Shown piece by piece: positions 1 through 11,000 of a stretch of DNA of 64,000 bases. Position numbers and translations under genes: made by a program. Numbering within the stretch: the stretch's first letter is position 1; every line of letters starts with the position of its first letter. The DNA comes from Ornithinimicrobium cavernae (GTDB lineage: Bacteria; Actinomycetota; Actinomycetes; Actinomycetales; Dermatophilaceae), in NCBI RefSeq assembly GCF_003121625.1, contig NZ_QDDJ01000020.1, forward strand, positions 41,998-105,997. The letters are read 5' to 3'. Under the pieces are notes generated by a model, which saw nothing but the letters and a program-made list of their open reading frames with translations, ran no database searches and was not told the DNA's origin.

Positions 1-2
1 GG

Positions 3-1856
3 GTGTGGCCGCAGTACTTCGACCCCGACAGGGGCCGGCACCTCCGGGGAGCGGGCGGTGGCGGCCGGGTGGACGCCGCGGGCAGGGCACGGGTGGTGGT
101 GCGGCTCGCGGACGGCGCGGTCACGCCGGCGAACCGGATGGGCCTGGACGTGATGGTGGTGACCGCGGTCGCGGCGACCCGGTACCCGGAGGTGCGGCTC
201 GAACGGCCCGCACCGGTGGGCGGCGCGATGGTGGCCCTGGGCTCGGCGGCGGCGCCCGTGCTGGTGTGCGAGACCGGGACCGAGGTGGCGGGCGCGGTGA
301 CGCCGGGCTCGCTCCCGTCGGGTTCGACGCTGGTGGCGCTGACCACCACACCCACCCTCGTGGACCCGGCGACCGTCCCGGCGGCGGCGTGGGCGGCGCC
401 GGCGGTGGGACCCGCGCTGGGGGCTGGGGACACGGTGCTGCTGACCGAGCCCGCGTGGCGCGGGTGGCGGGGCGGAGAGACGGCGGCCGTGCTGGCCGGC
501 ACGGGCGCGAGCGCATCGGCGCTGACACGGACGCTGCTGGTGCGCGCACCGACCGTCGCCGCGCCGCTGCCCACGCAGTCCCGCGACGAGGTGGCCGGGA
601 TCGCGCTGGACGCGGGGGTGGCGGAGGCGACCGTCGCCGCCGTCCGACCGCTCGGTGCCCACCACGAGGTCGGCACACACCAGGCCGGGCACCCGGGTGC
701 CCCGGCGGACGACGAGCGGCACGGCGCAGGCGCACGTCTGCGCGGTCCGGCCGTCGTCGCGGTCGCGGAGATCGCCCGCGAGCGGACGCGGCCGGGGACG
801 CCCGAGCTGGCCGTGGCCGCGGCGACGCCGCTGACACAGCCGGCGGCGCCGTCGGCAGCCGGCTCCTGGGCGGCGGTGCTGCGGACGGTCGCGGCCCGGG
901 TCGAGGGCGAGTCGGGGCTCGTGGAGGCACTGGACGCCCTCGGGGCGGGCGACTTCCCGTGGGAGCAGCCACTGGCGGACCTGCGGTCCTGGCTGGCGGG
1001 GCTCGGGGTGCCCGTGCCTGCGGCGGTGGACGAGGCAGCGACGAGCATGCAGCGGGCCCTGAACCGCAGGCTGCTCGGCGCCCGCTGGGGCTACCGGGAG
1101 ACGGCGACCGCGCTCGCAGCGCGGTTCGCGGCCGCGCAGGACCTTGTCTACCTCGAGACACCCGCGCTGGACGCGCTGCCGCTGGGGTCCGGCGACGACG
1201 CGCTCGACGTCCTCGGGGCGCTGGCCACGAGGCTGGGGGAGAACCCGGCGCTGCGCGTGCTGGTCTGTGTGCCGCTGACCCTGGTGCCGGGGACCCCGAC
1301 CAAGCTGGGGCGCATCCGTGACGCCGGTGTCCTGGCCGGGCTGCGGAGGCTCGGGGCTGCCGGCGGCGAGCGGGTCGCCGCCTTCACGCCGGTGACCGGG
1401 CCGGGCCGCTCCCTGCACCTGGACGCGACGTCGGTGGTGGTCGACGACGCCTGGGCGCTCACCGGTGGCACGCACCTGTGGCGGCGCGGGTTGTCCTTCG
1501 ACACCTCGCTCGCCGTCGCGACGTTCGACGAGCGGCTCGACGGTGGTCGGCCCGCGGAGGTGGTGGCGTTCCGCCGGACGTTGGTCGCCGGACGCCTGGG
1601 GCTCGCGCCCACCCTGCTGCCGGAGGACCCCGCGGAGCTGGTGCGCGCGGTGCGGACGCTGAGCAACCGGGGCGGTGGGTTGCGGCTGGCGCCGGAGGTG
1701 ATCACGCCCCCGGACCAGGAGCCCTCCGAGCTCGACACCCGGGTGTGGAACCCCGACGGCAGCCACGTGAGCGGGTTCAACTTCATGGACTTCCTCGCCG
1801 GCCTGGCCGTCGGGGTGCAGGCGGAGATCCGCGAGGAGGTTCCGGGGGAGGCGTAG
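3..1856 (+). CDS. Phospholipase-D-like protein, C-terminal part (5' end outside window)
   Basis: The frame is open from the left edge, so the true start probably lies upstream; the GTG at position 3 is unlikely to be the real one because it begins in the middle of domain-like sequence. About 617 residues are visible. The N-terminal two thirds are Ala/Gly/Val-rich and not recognised. Around residues 465-500 (nt 1405-1500) the segment LDATSVVVDDAWALTGGTHL is spaced like the second catalytic motif of the phospholipase D superfamily (HxKxxxxD...GSxN). The expected His-x-Lys is Asp-Ala-Thr in the best alignment, so the site looks degenerate. Just before it, a Rossmann-like stretch (nt 1140-1280) resembles the strand region of PLD repeats. 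The gene ends about 210 bases before the RHS gene on the same strand. Assignment rests on motif spacing only; enzymatic activity is doubtful. Confidence 0.5.
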   Translation: MWPQYFDPDRGRHLRGAGGGGRVDAAGRARVVVRLADGAVTPANRMGLDVMVVTAVAATRYPEVRLERPAPVGGAMVALGSAAAPVLVCETGTEVAGAVTPGSLPSGSTLVALTTTPTLVDPATVPAAAWAAPAVGPALGAGDTVLLTEPAWRGWRGGETAAVLAGTGASASALTRTLLVRAPTVAAPLPTQSRDEVAGIALDAGVAEATVAAVRPLGAHHEVGTHQAGHPGAPADDERHGAGARLRGPAVVAVAEIARERTRPGTPELAVAAATPLTQPAAPSAAGSWAAVLRTVAARVEGESGLVEALDALGAGDFPWEQPLADLRSWLAGLGVPVPAAVDEAATSMQRALNRRLLGARWGYRETATALAARFAAAQDLVYLETPALDALPLGSGDDALDVLGALATRLGENPALRVLVCVPLTLVPGTPTKLGRIRDAGVLAGLRRLGAAGGERVAAFTPVTGPGRSLHLDATSVVVDDAWALTGGTHLWRRGLSFDTSLAVATFDERLDGGRPAEVVAFRRTLVAGRLGLAPTLLPEDPAELVRAVRTLSNRGGGLRLAPEVITPPDQEPSELDTRVWNPDGSHVSGFNFMDFLAGLAVGVQAEIREEVPGEA

Positions 1857-1993
1857 TCCGGCCGGCCCCGATCCTGCCCTTCTGAGCGCACTTCGCGGCG
1901 TTCATCTCACGAATGCCTAAAGTTTCTTTCCCTTACTGACCAGTAACAGGTCTAGCACTGCTATCTTCCTCGCAACGACGGGCTCTCGGTCGT

Positions 1994-2011
1994 GACCTGC
2001 GGACGCAGGTC
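1994..2011 (+). other. Short perfect hairpin in the leader of the RHS gene
   Basis: GACCTGC and GCAGGTC flank a four-base loop, 58 bases before the RHS start codon. A second small stem (ACGAC...GTCGT, about nt 1976-1993) directly precedes it. There is no following T-run, so it may be a weak terminator for the PLD-like gene or a leader structure of the RHS mRNA. The rest of 1857-2069 holds no gene that I can see. Confidence 0.4.
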
Positions 2012-2069
2012 AGACCGGGTGCCTTGTTGCTTTCTTGGGGTTCCTTGCGTGTCGAGATTGGGGTAGGCC

Positions 2070-5000
2070 ATGTTCGGTTCGACGGCTGGTCGTGTGCTCG
2101 CTGGGGTGCTGGGGCTGAGCATGGTGGTCACCACGCTGACCGCCGCACCGCAGGAGGTCAGCGCGGTGACCCCGCCGGGCACCGTGGCGACGGCAGAGGC
2201 CGCACCCAGCCCGGTGACCGAGGGCCAGCTGCCCGGGGGCACCAGCCTCTCGGTCGGGTTCGACACCACCGCCGGAGAGGCCGGCGTGCGACTCGACGGG
2301 ACCGTGGCCCTCGGCGAGGGGGACGCCGTCCCCGACACCACGCTGCTCTACGTCATGGACATCTCCGGAAGCACGATCCTGCTCGACGGTTGCGGTGGCG
2401 AGCAGAACGCCGACGGTCACACAGACACCGTCCTCGACTGCCAGGTCGCCGCGGCCATCGAGCTCAACAACGCGGCCGTGGACAGCGGCGTTGTCAAGGA
2501 GACCGGCGTGGTCGTCTTTGCAGCGAGTGCCGCCATTGCCGACGTGGGCCCGGCAGCGGGTCGACAGGTGCTCACCAGCCCGCCCGCGGACGCCGACGGC
2601 AGGGGCGGCCGTGACGTCGACGAGGTGCTCCGCTCTGTCTACACGGGGGGCTTCTTCCCGGGGGTCCGCAGGTTCACCAGCCAGACCGTGAGCGCTGGGA
2701 CCAACTTCGACGCGGGGCTCGTCTCGACCTGCAACGCCCTGGCGGCATCCACCACGGGGAACCAGGTCGTGGCGTTCCTGTCGGACGGTGAGTCCAACCG
2801 CGGGCGACACGTCAGCGACGCGCTCACCTGTGGCAGCGACGTCACCATCCACACCTTCGCCGTCGGCGCGGCTGCCGGCTGTGACAGCGACTACTCCGGC
2901 CGGGGCAGCCTGCAGGACATCGCCGACCTGACCGGCGGCACCTGCACCGAGGTCGTGGAGGACGTGGCCGACCTGCCCAACGTCCTGCCCGGCGTCGCCC
3001 GGAGCCGGGTGACCCGGCTGGAGGCCACCGTCGACGGCGGCGACCCGGTCGACCTCTCCGCCACCACGGACCCGGCGCTGCCCGCCGAGGGCCCGGTCTC
3101 CATCTCCTTCGAGCACCTCCTCGACAGCCTCGGGTCCGGGGAGCACCAGGTGTGCGTGACGGCGCACGGTCGCGACGTGGCCGGTGAGGGCTCGGTCACG
3201 CACTGCGCCACGGTGCAGTCCAACCAGCCTCCGGTCGCGGACGCCGGCGACGACGTCACCGTCGACGAGGGCGGTGTGGTCAGCCTCGACGGCACGGCCT
3301 CCACCGACCCGGACGGCGACCCCCTGACCTACGCCTGGACCCTGCTGGAGCAGGACGGGGCACCGGTCAGCCTCACCTCGCCGACCTCGGCCGCGCCCTC
3401 CTTCCTCGCGCCCGACGACGGCACCTACGCCTTCGGGCTCACCGTCAGCGACGGTCAGGAGAGCGCCACCGACACGGTGACGGTCACGGTCGCCAACGGC
3501 GTCCCCGTCGTCACGGCGGACGTCGACGCCGGGTATGCCGGAGGGGTCACCCTGGCGACGGCCAGCTTCACCGACCCCGGGTGGCTGGACGTGCACTCGG
3601 CGACCGTCGACTTCGGCGACGGCAGCGACCCGCTGGCCGCACCGGTCACAGCCGGTGCCGGGTGGGGGACCGTCGTCGCCTCACACGTCTACGCCCGTCC
3701 CGGCTCCTACGCGGTCACGATCACGGTCGTCGACAAGGACGGCGGGACCGGCACGGCCGACGCCGCGACCGTCGACGTCGCCGAGCCCGTCGCCCTGTGG
3801 GCCGGCAGCACGACGGCCCCGCTGACCCTCGACTGGTCCGGGGGTGGTGGCGCGGTCACCGGACGGGTCCACAGCAACCACGAGCTGCGGGTGCGCGGTG
3901 CCACCAAGAGCGTCACCGGCGCCACGACCTACGCCCACTCGATCAGCGCCGACACCGACCGGCACGTCTTCTCGGTCGTGCCCGCCCGGGCAGCGGTGGA
4001 GGTGGAGCCACCTGTCGCCTTCGCCCTGGCCGACTACCGGCCCGGAGGCCGTGCGGCCCTCGATGCGGGTGAGGACTACCACGACGTCTCCGCCCAGTGC
4101 GGCAGCGCCGGCACGTGGCACGTGAACAACACCGTCCTCGAGCCGGGCCTCTACTACGCCGACTGCGACGTCCTGATCAACGGCAGCGACATCGGTGGGG
4201 GCGGGGTGAGCGTCGTCGCCGAGGGGTCGCTGGAGGTCGCCGGCACGCGACCGGCCTTCGAGCCGTATGCCGACGGGTTGCTCTTCCTGGCCGGCGGCAC
4301 CCGGCTGAAGGTCTCGGCCAGCAGCTCGAAGTTCCTCGGCTTCGTGACCGCACCCGCCGGTGCGGTGGAGGTCTCCGGCAACGAGAACCGGTTCTCCTGC
4401 GGCATCGTTGCCGACACGATCACGATCTCCGGCAGCGGCTTCGTGACCGAGGCGGTCGACTGCAGCCGTCCCGAGCGCACGGTCGCCGCCTCCCTGCTGG
4501 TGCCCAGCCTGGAGGTCGGCCTCGCCGCGGACGCCGACACCGCGGTCCCGGGAGACACGGTCACCCACACGGTCGAGGTCACCAACACCGGCAGCCGCCT
4601 GGTCCTGCCCGGTGTCGTCGGTGCCGAGAACATGGACACCAGCACCGCCACCCTGGCGCACTGGTCCTACCAGGTGGAGTACCTCGACGTCGCCGAGCAG
4701 CGCTGGGTCTCCCTGGCCGGGGCCGCCGGCACGACCGACGGCTACGTGCCGCTCGACCCGCCGGCCCGGTCCGAGGGCGTCACCCTCACGGCCACGCCCA
4801 ACGCGACCGGCGGAGTGACCTACCCGGCCGGCGACGACCTGCTGACCGGCACGACCCTCGAGCCCGGCTCCCTCGCGTCCTGGGGCTACCAGGCCGTGGT
4901 CGACCTGACCCCCGCCCAGGTCGCCGTCCTGCTGGACGAGCAGCAGTCCGCCGCCGTGCGGCACTCCGTGGTCCTGGAGTTCACGCCGGAGACGACGCAG

Positions 5001-8000
5001 GTGCGCCGGCTCTACCGCTTCGGGCACGACGTCGTGGGAGAGCTCCGCGCGCAGGGCGCCAGCGCCCAGGACGTGCAGGTCACGGTCCTGCGGCCCGAGG
5101 GGGACGCACTCTCGCTGACCTCCACGGAGGCCGAGGGGCTCGCCGCGGTGGGCCCGGGCGCGACCGCCACGACGACCGCACCGGTGACCGTCGCCGTCCC
5201 CGCTGCCCGCGGCGACCACGAGACCAGCGCCGCCTACCTGGCCCGGCTGGCCGCCACCGACGGTGCGGAGCTGCGGACGTTCGCGTTCGCCCGCGCGACC
5301 GCCGGGGTCGGTCTGGTCATCGCGCCGCAGGGGATGTCGTCCCTGACGTCGACGGTCCCGGTGGTGGGGCTCAGCTCCACGGCGGACGCGACCTCGACCG
5401 CCGGGGCCGTGCTGACCTACGACCTCGGGCTGAGCAACACCGGGGGCGCGGAGGCCCTGGCCCTGGGCGTCACCCACACCGTGGGCGGAGAGCCGGTCGA
5501 CGTCCCGGACGTGCCCGCCACGCTGCAGCCGGGCGGGGTCTCCACGCTCGGGGCCACCTTCGCGGTGCCGCACGACCACGACGGCGGGGTCGTCCAGTCG
5601 GGCTCCACGGCGAGCTGGCAGGACGCCAACGGCAACGGCTACGGCCCGGTGGACGCGGCCAGCACGACCACCGTGCAGAGCGCCGGCCTGCTGGTGGCCA
5701 CCCAGTCCGTCACCGTGCAGGACGACGCCGACGGCTCCGGTCTGCCCAGCCCCGGGGACACGCTGCGCTACCGCGCGACCCTCACCAACCGGGGCGGCTC
5801 GACCGTGACCGGCGTGCGCCTGGACGTCGCACCCGACCCCCACACCACGCTCGTTGCCGGGGCCGTCACGACCAGCCACGGCACGGTGTCCACGGGCAAC
5901 GCGTCCGGCGACACCACGGTCTCGGTCCTGGTGGGCGACGTCACCGGTGGCACGGACGTCGGGATCACGTATGACGTGCGGGTCACCGACCCCTTCCCCG
6001 AGGACGCCCGGCACGTGGAGGCGCAGGGGACGGTCAGCGCGGACGGCCTGCCCGAGCTGCTCACCGACGACCCGACCCGTCCCGGCAGCACGGACCCGAC
6101 CCGCACGCAGATCATCGTGCCGGTCGCCCGCCTCACGGCGACGATGACCAGCGACCTGGTGCTGGACGCCGACGGCGACGGGGTCCCCGGGGCGGGGGAC
6201 ACCCTCGAGTACGAGGTGTTCCTGCACGCCGAGGGCAACGCTCCCGTCGAGGGCGCGCGCCTCGAGGTCCGCCTCGACCCGCACACCGGCCTGGTGGCCG
6301 ACTCGGTCCGCACGACCCAGGGCACCGTCCAGGAGCCTCCGGCACCGGAGGAGGGGACGGCCCCGCCGGACGTGCTCGTGGACCTCGGGACGCTCGAGGG
6401 GCTCACCACGGCCACCGTGACGTTCCGGGCTCAGATCGTCGACCCGCTCCCGGCCGGTGTGACCAGCGTGTCCGCCCAGGGCGTCGTGCACAGCGACACC
6501 CTCGAGCCGGTGTCCACCACCGACCCCCGGGCCGTCGACGGCGGCAGCACCACGACCCCCATCGCCGAGGAGCCGGCACCCGTCATCCCCGGGCCGCTGT
6601 TCGCCGGCACGTCCCTCACGGACGGCGCGGTCGTCACCGAGCCGCTCGAGGTGCGCGCGCTCGTCACCCCGCCGGACGGCGAGGACCTGGTCGACTGGGT
6701 GGTCAGCTACCGGCGTGCGAGCGGAGGGCCGGAGGTGGAGCTGGCCTCCGGGCCGTGGCCCGCAGAGGCCGCGGCCGCCGCGATGCGGCTCATGGCCGAC
6801 GACACGGACGGCGCCGACGAGGGCCCGCTGCTCGCGGTGTTCGACCCGACCGTCCTGCCGAACGGCACCTACGTCGTGACCGTCGCGGTGACCGCCTCCG
6901 GTGGTGGCACGACCACGAGCGAGACGGGCCTGGTCGTCGACGGCCAGCTGAAGCCCGGGCGGTATGTCGCGACGTTCGAGGACCTCAACGTCGAGGTCGG
7001 TGGGCTCCCGCTGTCCGTGCGCCGGACCTACGACAGCTTCGACGCGGTCGGTGGCGACTTCGGCCCCGGCTGGTCGCTGGACGTCGCCAGCGTCACCGCG
7101 AGCACCGCCCGCCCGCTGGGCCAGAGCGGCTGGGGCACCGACGTCCACTCGTGCGCGCTCGCGTTCTGCATCGTCGACTACACCACCGACGTGCCCCACG
7201 TCGTCACCGTCACCTGGCCGGACGGCCGTCAGGAGCTGTTCGACCTGACCCCCGCCCCGGGCAGCAACATCCTGCCGTTCTTCACCTCGGCGAGGTACAC
7301 CGCCCGTGAGGGGTCGACCTCGACGCTGCGCCCCGTGGCCGGCGACAGCTCGCTGTTCCACCCCGGTGACGGCAACCTCTACGCCGGCATGGGCTACTCA
7401 GGGGTCTACGACCCCCACCGGTTCGAGATCGAGGCCCGGGACGGCACGGCATACCTGGTCGACCGCGACCTCGGCCTGCTGTCCGTCACCGACCCCCAGG
7501 GCAGGACCCTGACCCTCGGCGAGGACGGACTCGTGTCGTCGGAGGGGCCGACCGTCGAGTTCGCCCGCGACGGTGCCGGACGGATCACCGGGATCACCGC
7601 CCCGGACGGCTCGGTCACCGGCTACGGCTACACCGACGGCCGGCTGACCAGCGTCACCGACCCGACCGGCAGCGAGACGACGTTCGGCTACGACGCGGCG
7701 GGCCTGCTGCAGGGCATCACCGACGGGCTCGGGAACGCCTTCCAGACGCTGGAGTACGACGCCGACGGTCGCCTGGTCGCGGTGACCGACGCGACCGGTG
7801 CCCGCACCGCCGTGAGTGTGGATATCGGTGCGCGCACCGAGACGGTCACCGACGCCGAGGGCCGTCTGACCACCGTCTCCACCCTCGACGAGCGCGGCAA
7901 CCTGCTCCGGCAGGACCACCTCCACGACGGTCGGACCGACACCACCACCTGGGAGTACGACGACCTCGACAACGCGGTGCTCCGCGTCGACCCCGAGGGC

Positions 8001-11000
8001 GCGCAGTGGCGCGCCGCCTACGACGGCCGGGACGTCACGCAGATCACCGACCCCCGTGGCGCCGCCACGGTCGTCACCTACGACGACTCCGGGAGGCCGC
8101 TCACCTGGACGGACCCGGACGGGCGAGTCACGGCATACCAGTGGAACGACGACGGGACGCTCGCCTCGATCGTGGACCCGGACGGGAACCCGGAGACCTA
8201 CGCGTACGCGAACGGCAACCAGACCGGCATGACCAAGCGGGAGGGAGGGACCTGGACCTACGGCTACGACAGTGCCGGCCGGCAGACCAGCGAGACCGAC
8301 CCGCTGGGCAACACGCGCACCTGGGCGTATGACGCGGCGGGGCGGGTCACCGTCCAGACCGATGCGCTCGGGGGTCGCACGGTGTTCGCCTACGACGACG
8401 CCGGGCGCATGGTCAGCGAGACCGACCCGACCGGCGCCTCCACCGTGTGGACCTACGACGCCGCCGGGCAGGTCCTCGCCGAGACCGACCCCGAGGGGCA
8501 CTCGGTCCGGTGGGAGTACGACGCCGCCGGTCGCGTCACGGCGCAGCTCGACCCGCTCGGTGCCACGACCGGGTTCACCTACGACCGCAACGGCCGGGTG
8601 GTGGCCGAGACGGCGCCCACCGGCGGGGTCACCTCCTACGGGTACGACGGCCTCGGGCAGCTCGTGTCGCTCACCGACCCGCTCGACCGGGAGACCGGCT
8701 ATGCCTATGACGGCACGGGGCGCCTGGTCCGCGAGGAGAACCCCGCGGGTGGTGTGACCTCGTACGGGTACGACGCCGCCGGGCATCTCCTGGAGGAGAC
8801 CGACCCGGCCGGTGGCGTGACCACCTCCACCTACAGTCCGGCCGGGCTGCTGCTGTCGACGACCGACCCGCTGGGTCGGGAGACGACGTACACCTATGAC
8901 GCGGCGGGACGGCGCACCAGCACCACCTGGCCGGACGGGACGACGACGTCCCAGGCGTATGACCGCGACGGGCACCTGGTCAGCTCCACGGACGAGACGG
9001 GGGCCCTGACCACGACGGCGTACGACGCAGCCGGCCGGGCAGTGAGTTCCACCGACCCGCTCGGACGCGTCAGCACCTACGTCTTCGACGCGGCCGGTCG
9101 GACCGCGAAGGTGACCGACCCGCTGGGCAACGCCACGACCTACACCTACGACGCAGCCGGCCGGATGACCGGTGAGATCTCTGCGGAAGGGGTGCGCACG
9201 GCATACGAGCTGGACAGGCGTGGTCTGGTGACCGCCACGACGGACGGGGCCGGTCATGTGACCCGCACGGGGTATGACGCGGCGGGCCGGCCGGTGGTCG
9301 AGACCGACGCCCTGGGGCGCGCCACGACCACCACCTATGACACGGGCGGTCGCGTCGTGGCGATCACGGACGCCCTCGAGGGGAGTGTCACCTTCGGCTA
9401 CGACGCCGCGGGGCAGCAGACCACGCTGACCGACGCCAACGGGAGGACCTGGACCACCGCGTACGGGTCCCTCGGCCAGCAGGTGAGGGAGACCGACCCG
9501 CTCGGCCGGGCCCGGACCTGGGCCTATGACACGGCCGGTCGTCTCACCAGCTCCACCGACGGGCGCGGGGTCACGGTGACCCGTGACTATGACGCCGCGG
9601 GTCGCCTTCTCTCGCAGGGACACCCGGCCGGTGCGATCAGCTACACCTACGACCTGCGGGGGCGTCGCCTGAGCGCCACCGAGGGTCCGGCCACCACCCG
9701 GTGGGCCTATGACCCCGCCGGTCGGATCACCGAGGTGGTCACGCCCCAGGGCGCCGTCGGCTACTCGTATGACGCGGCCGGGCAGCGCCTGACGATGACT
9801 CAGCCGCAGGGTGAGGTCCGGTACAGCTATGACGCGGCCGGACGGGTCGTGGCGCTGACCGGTCTGGACGGTGCGGTGACGACGCTGACCTATGACGGCG
9901 ACTCGCGGCCGGTCGGGATCAGCCGGCCGAACGGTGTCACCACCACCCAGGCGTATGACGGGGCCGGGCGCCTCGTGTCGGTCGCCCACACCGGTGGTGG
10001 CGTGTCCGAGTCGTTCGACTACACCCTGGACGCGGTCGGCAACCGGGTCGCGGTCGAGTCCTCCGCCGGGACCGAGACCTACGTCCTGGACGCGCTGAAC
10101 CGCCTGGTGAGGGCCGACCTCGCCGGTGGGGAGCAGGTGGCCTACACCTACGACCCGGCCGGCAACCGACTGAGCGAGACCCGCGACGGTGCCACCACGG
10201 CATACAGCTATGACGCTGCTGGTCAGCTCCTCGCGGCCGGTGGCGACACGTTCGGCTATGACGCGGCGGGTCACCGCACCTCCGCAGGGTCCGACACCTT
10301 CGACTGGGACTGGGCGGGCCGCCTCGTCGCGGCCGACGTCTCCGGGGTCGAGGCTGCCTACGGCTACGACGCGGACGGGGTGCGGGTCAGCTCGCAGGTC
10401 GACGGCGCCGCCGCCCAGGAGCTGGTCTATGACCGCGCGGGCGGGCTGCCGACCCTGATCTCCGACGGTGAGACCGGGTACGTCCACGCCGCGGGCGGGC
10501 CGCTGGCTGCCGTCGGGGACACGAGCTCCTACCTGCTCGGCGACGGCCTGGGCTCGGTCCGGGCCACCACCGACGCCGCCGGTGCCGTGACCTCGACGAT
10601 GACCTATGACCCGTTCGGTGAGCGCACCGTCAGCGGGGCTGGCAGCGTGTTCGGGTTCACGGGGCAGATGCAGGACGGCACCGGCCTGGTGCACCTGCGG
10701 GCCCGCGACCTCGACCCGCTGACCGGCGCGATGCTGTCGATCGACCCGGTCCGTCCCGGTGCGCCGGGGGTGGTCGGCTACAACCAGTACGCGTACGTCG
10801 GGAGCAACCCGACGTCGTGGACCGACCCGACGGGGATGTTCGCGTCGGGAGAGTACGGCTTGAGCATGCGGATCGCCGTCGTGCCGGCGGCGGCTACGGC
10901 GACCAGCCAGGTCTCCCTGGGCAAGATCCTTGAGCTTGTCTTCGCGTCTCTCGTGGTGGCACTGGTCACTCAGCAGCAGCTGTCGGGGGGCAGCCGCGGA

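Noticed and set aside
1960..2069. Possible riboswitch in the RHS leader
   Set aside because: Only two short hairpins are seen; no conserved core of any known riboswitch class was recognised.
3681..7361. Open frame of 1226 codons on the minus strand
   Set aside because: Low-complexity Gly/Arg/Asp/Val product opposite the DUF11 and PKD-like regions; no motif, no ribosome site.
7620..10620. Regular DNA periodicity resembling a repeat array
   Set aside because: It is the coding sequence of about forty YD peptide repeats with varied bases, not a CRISPR or satellite array; there are no conserved repeats with unique spacers.
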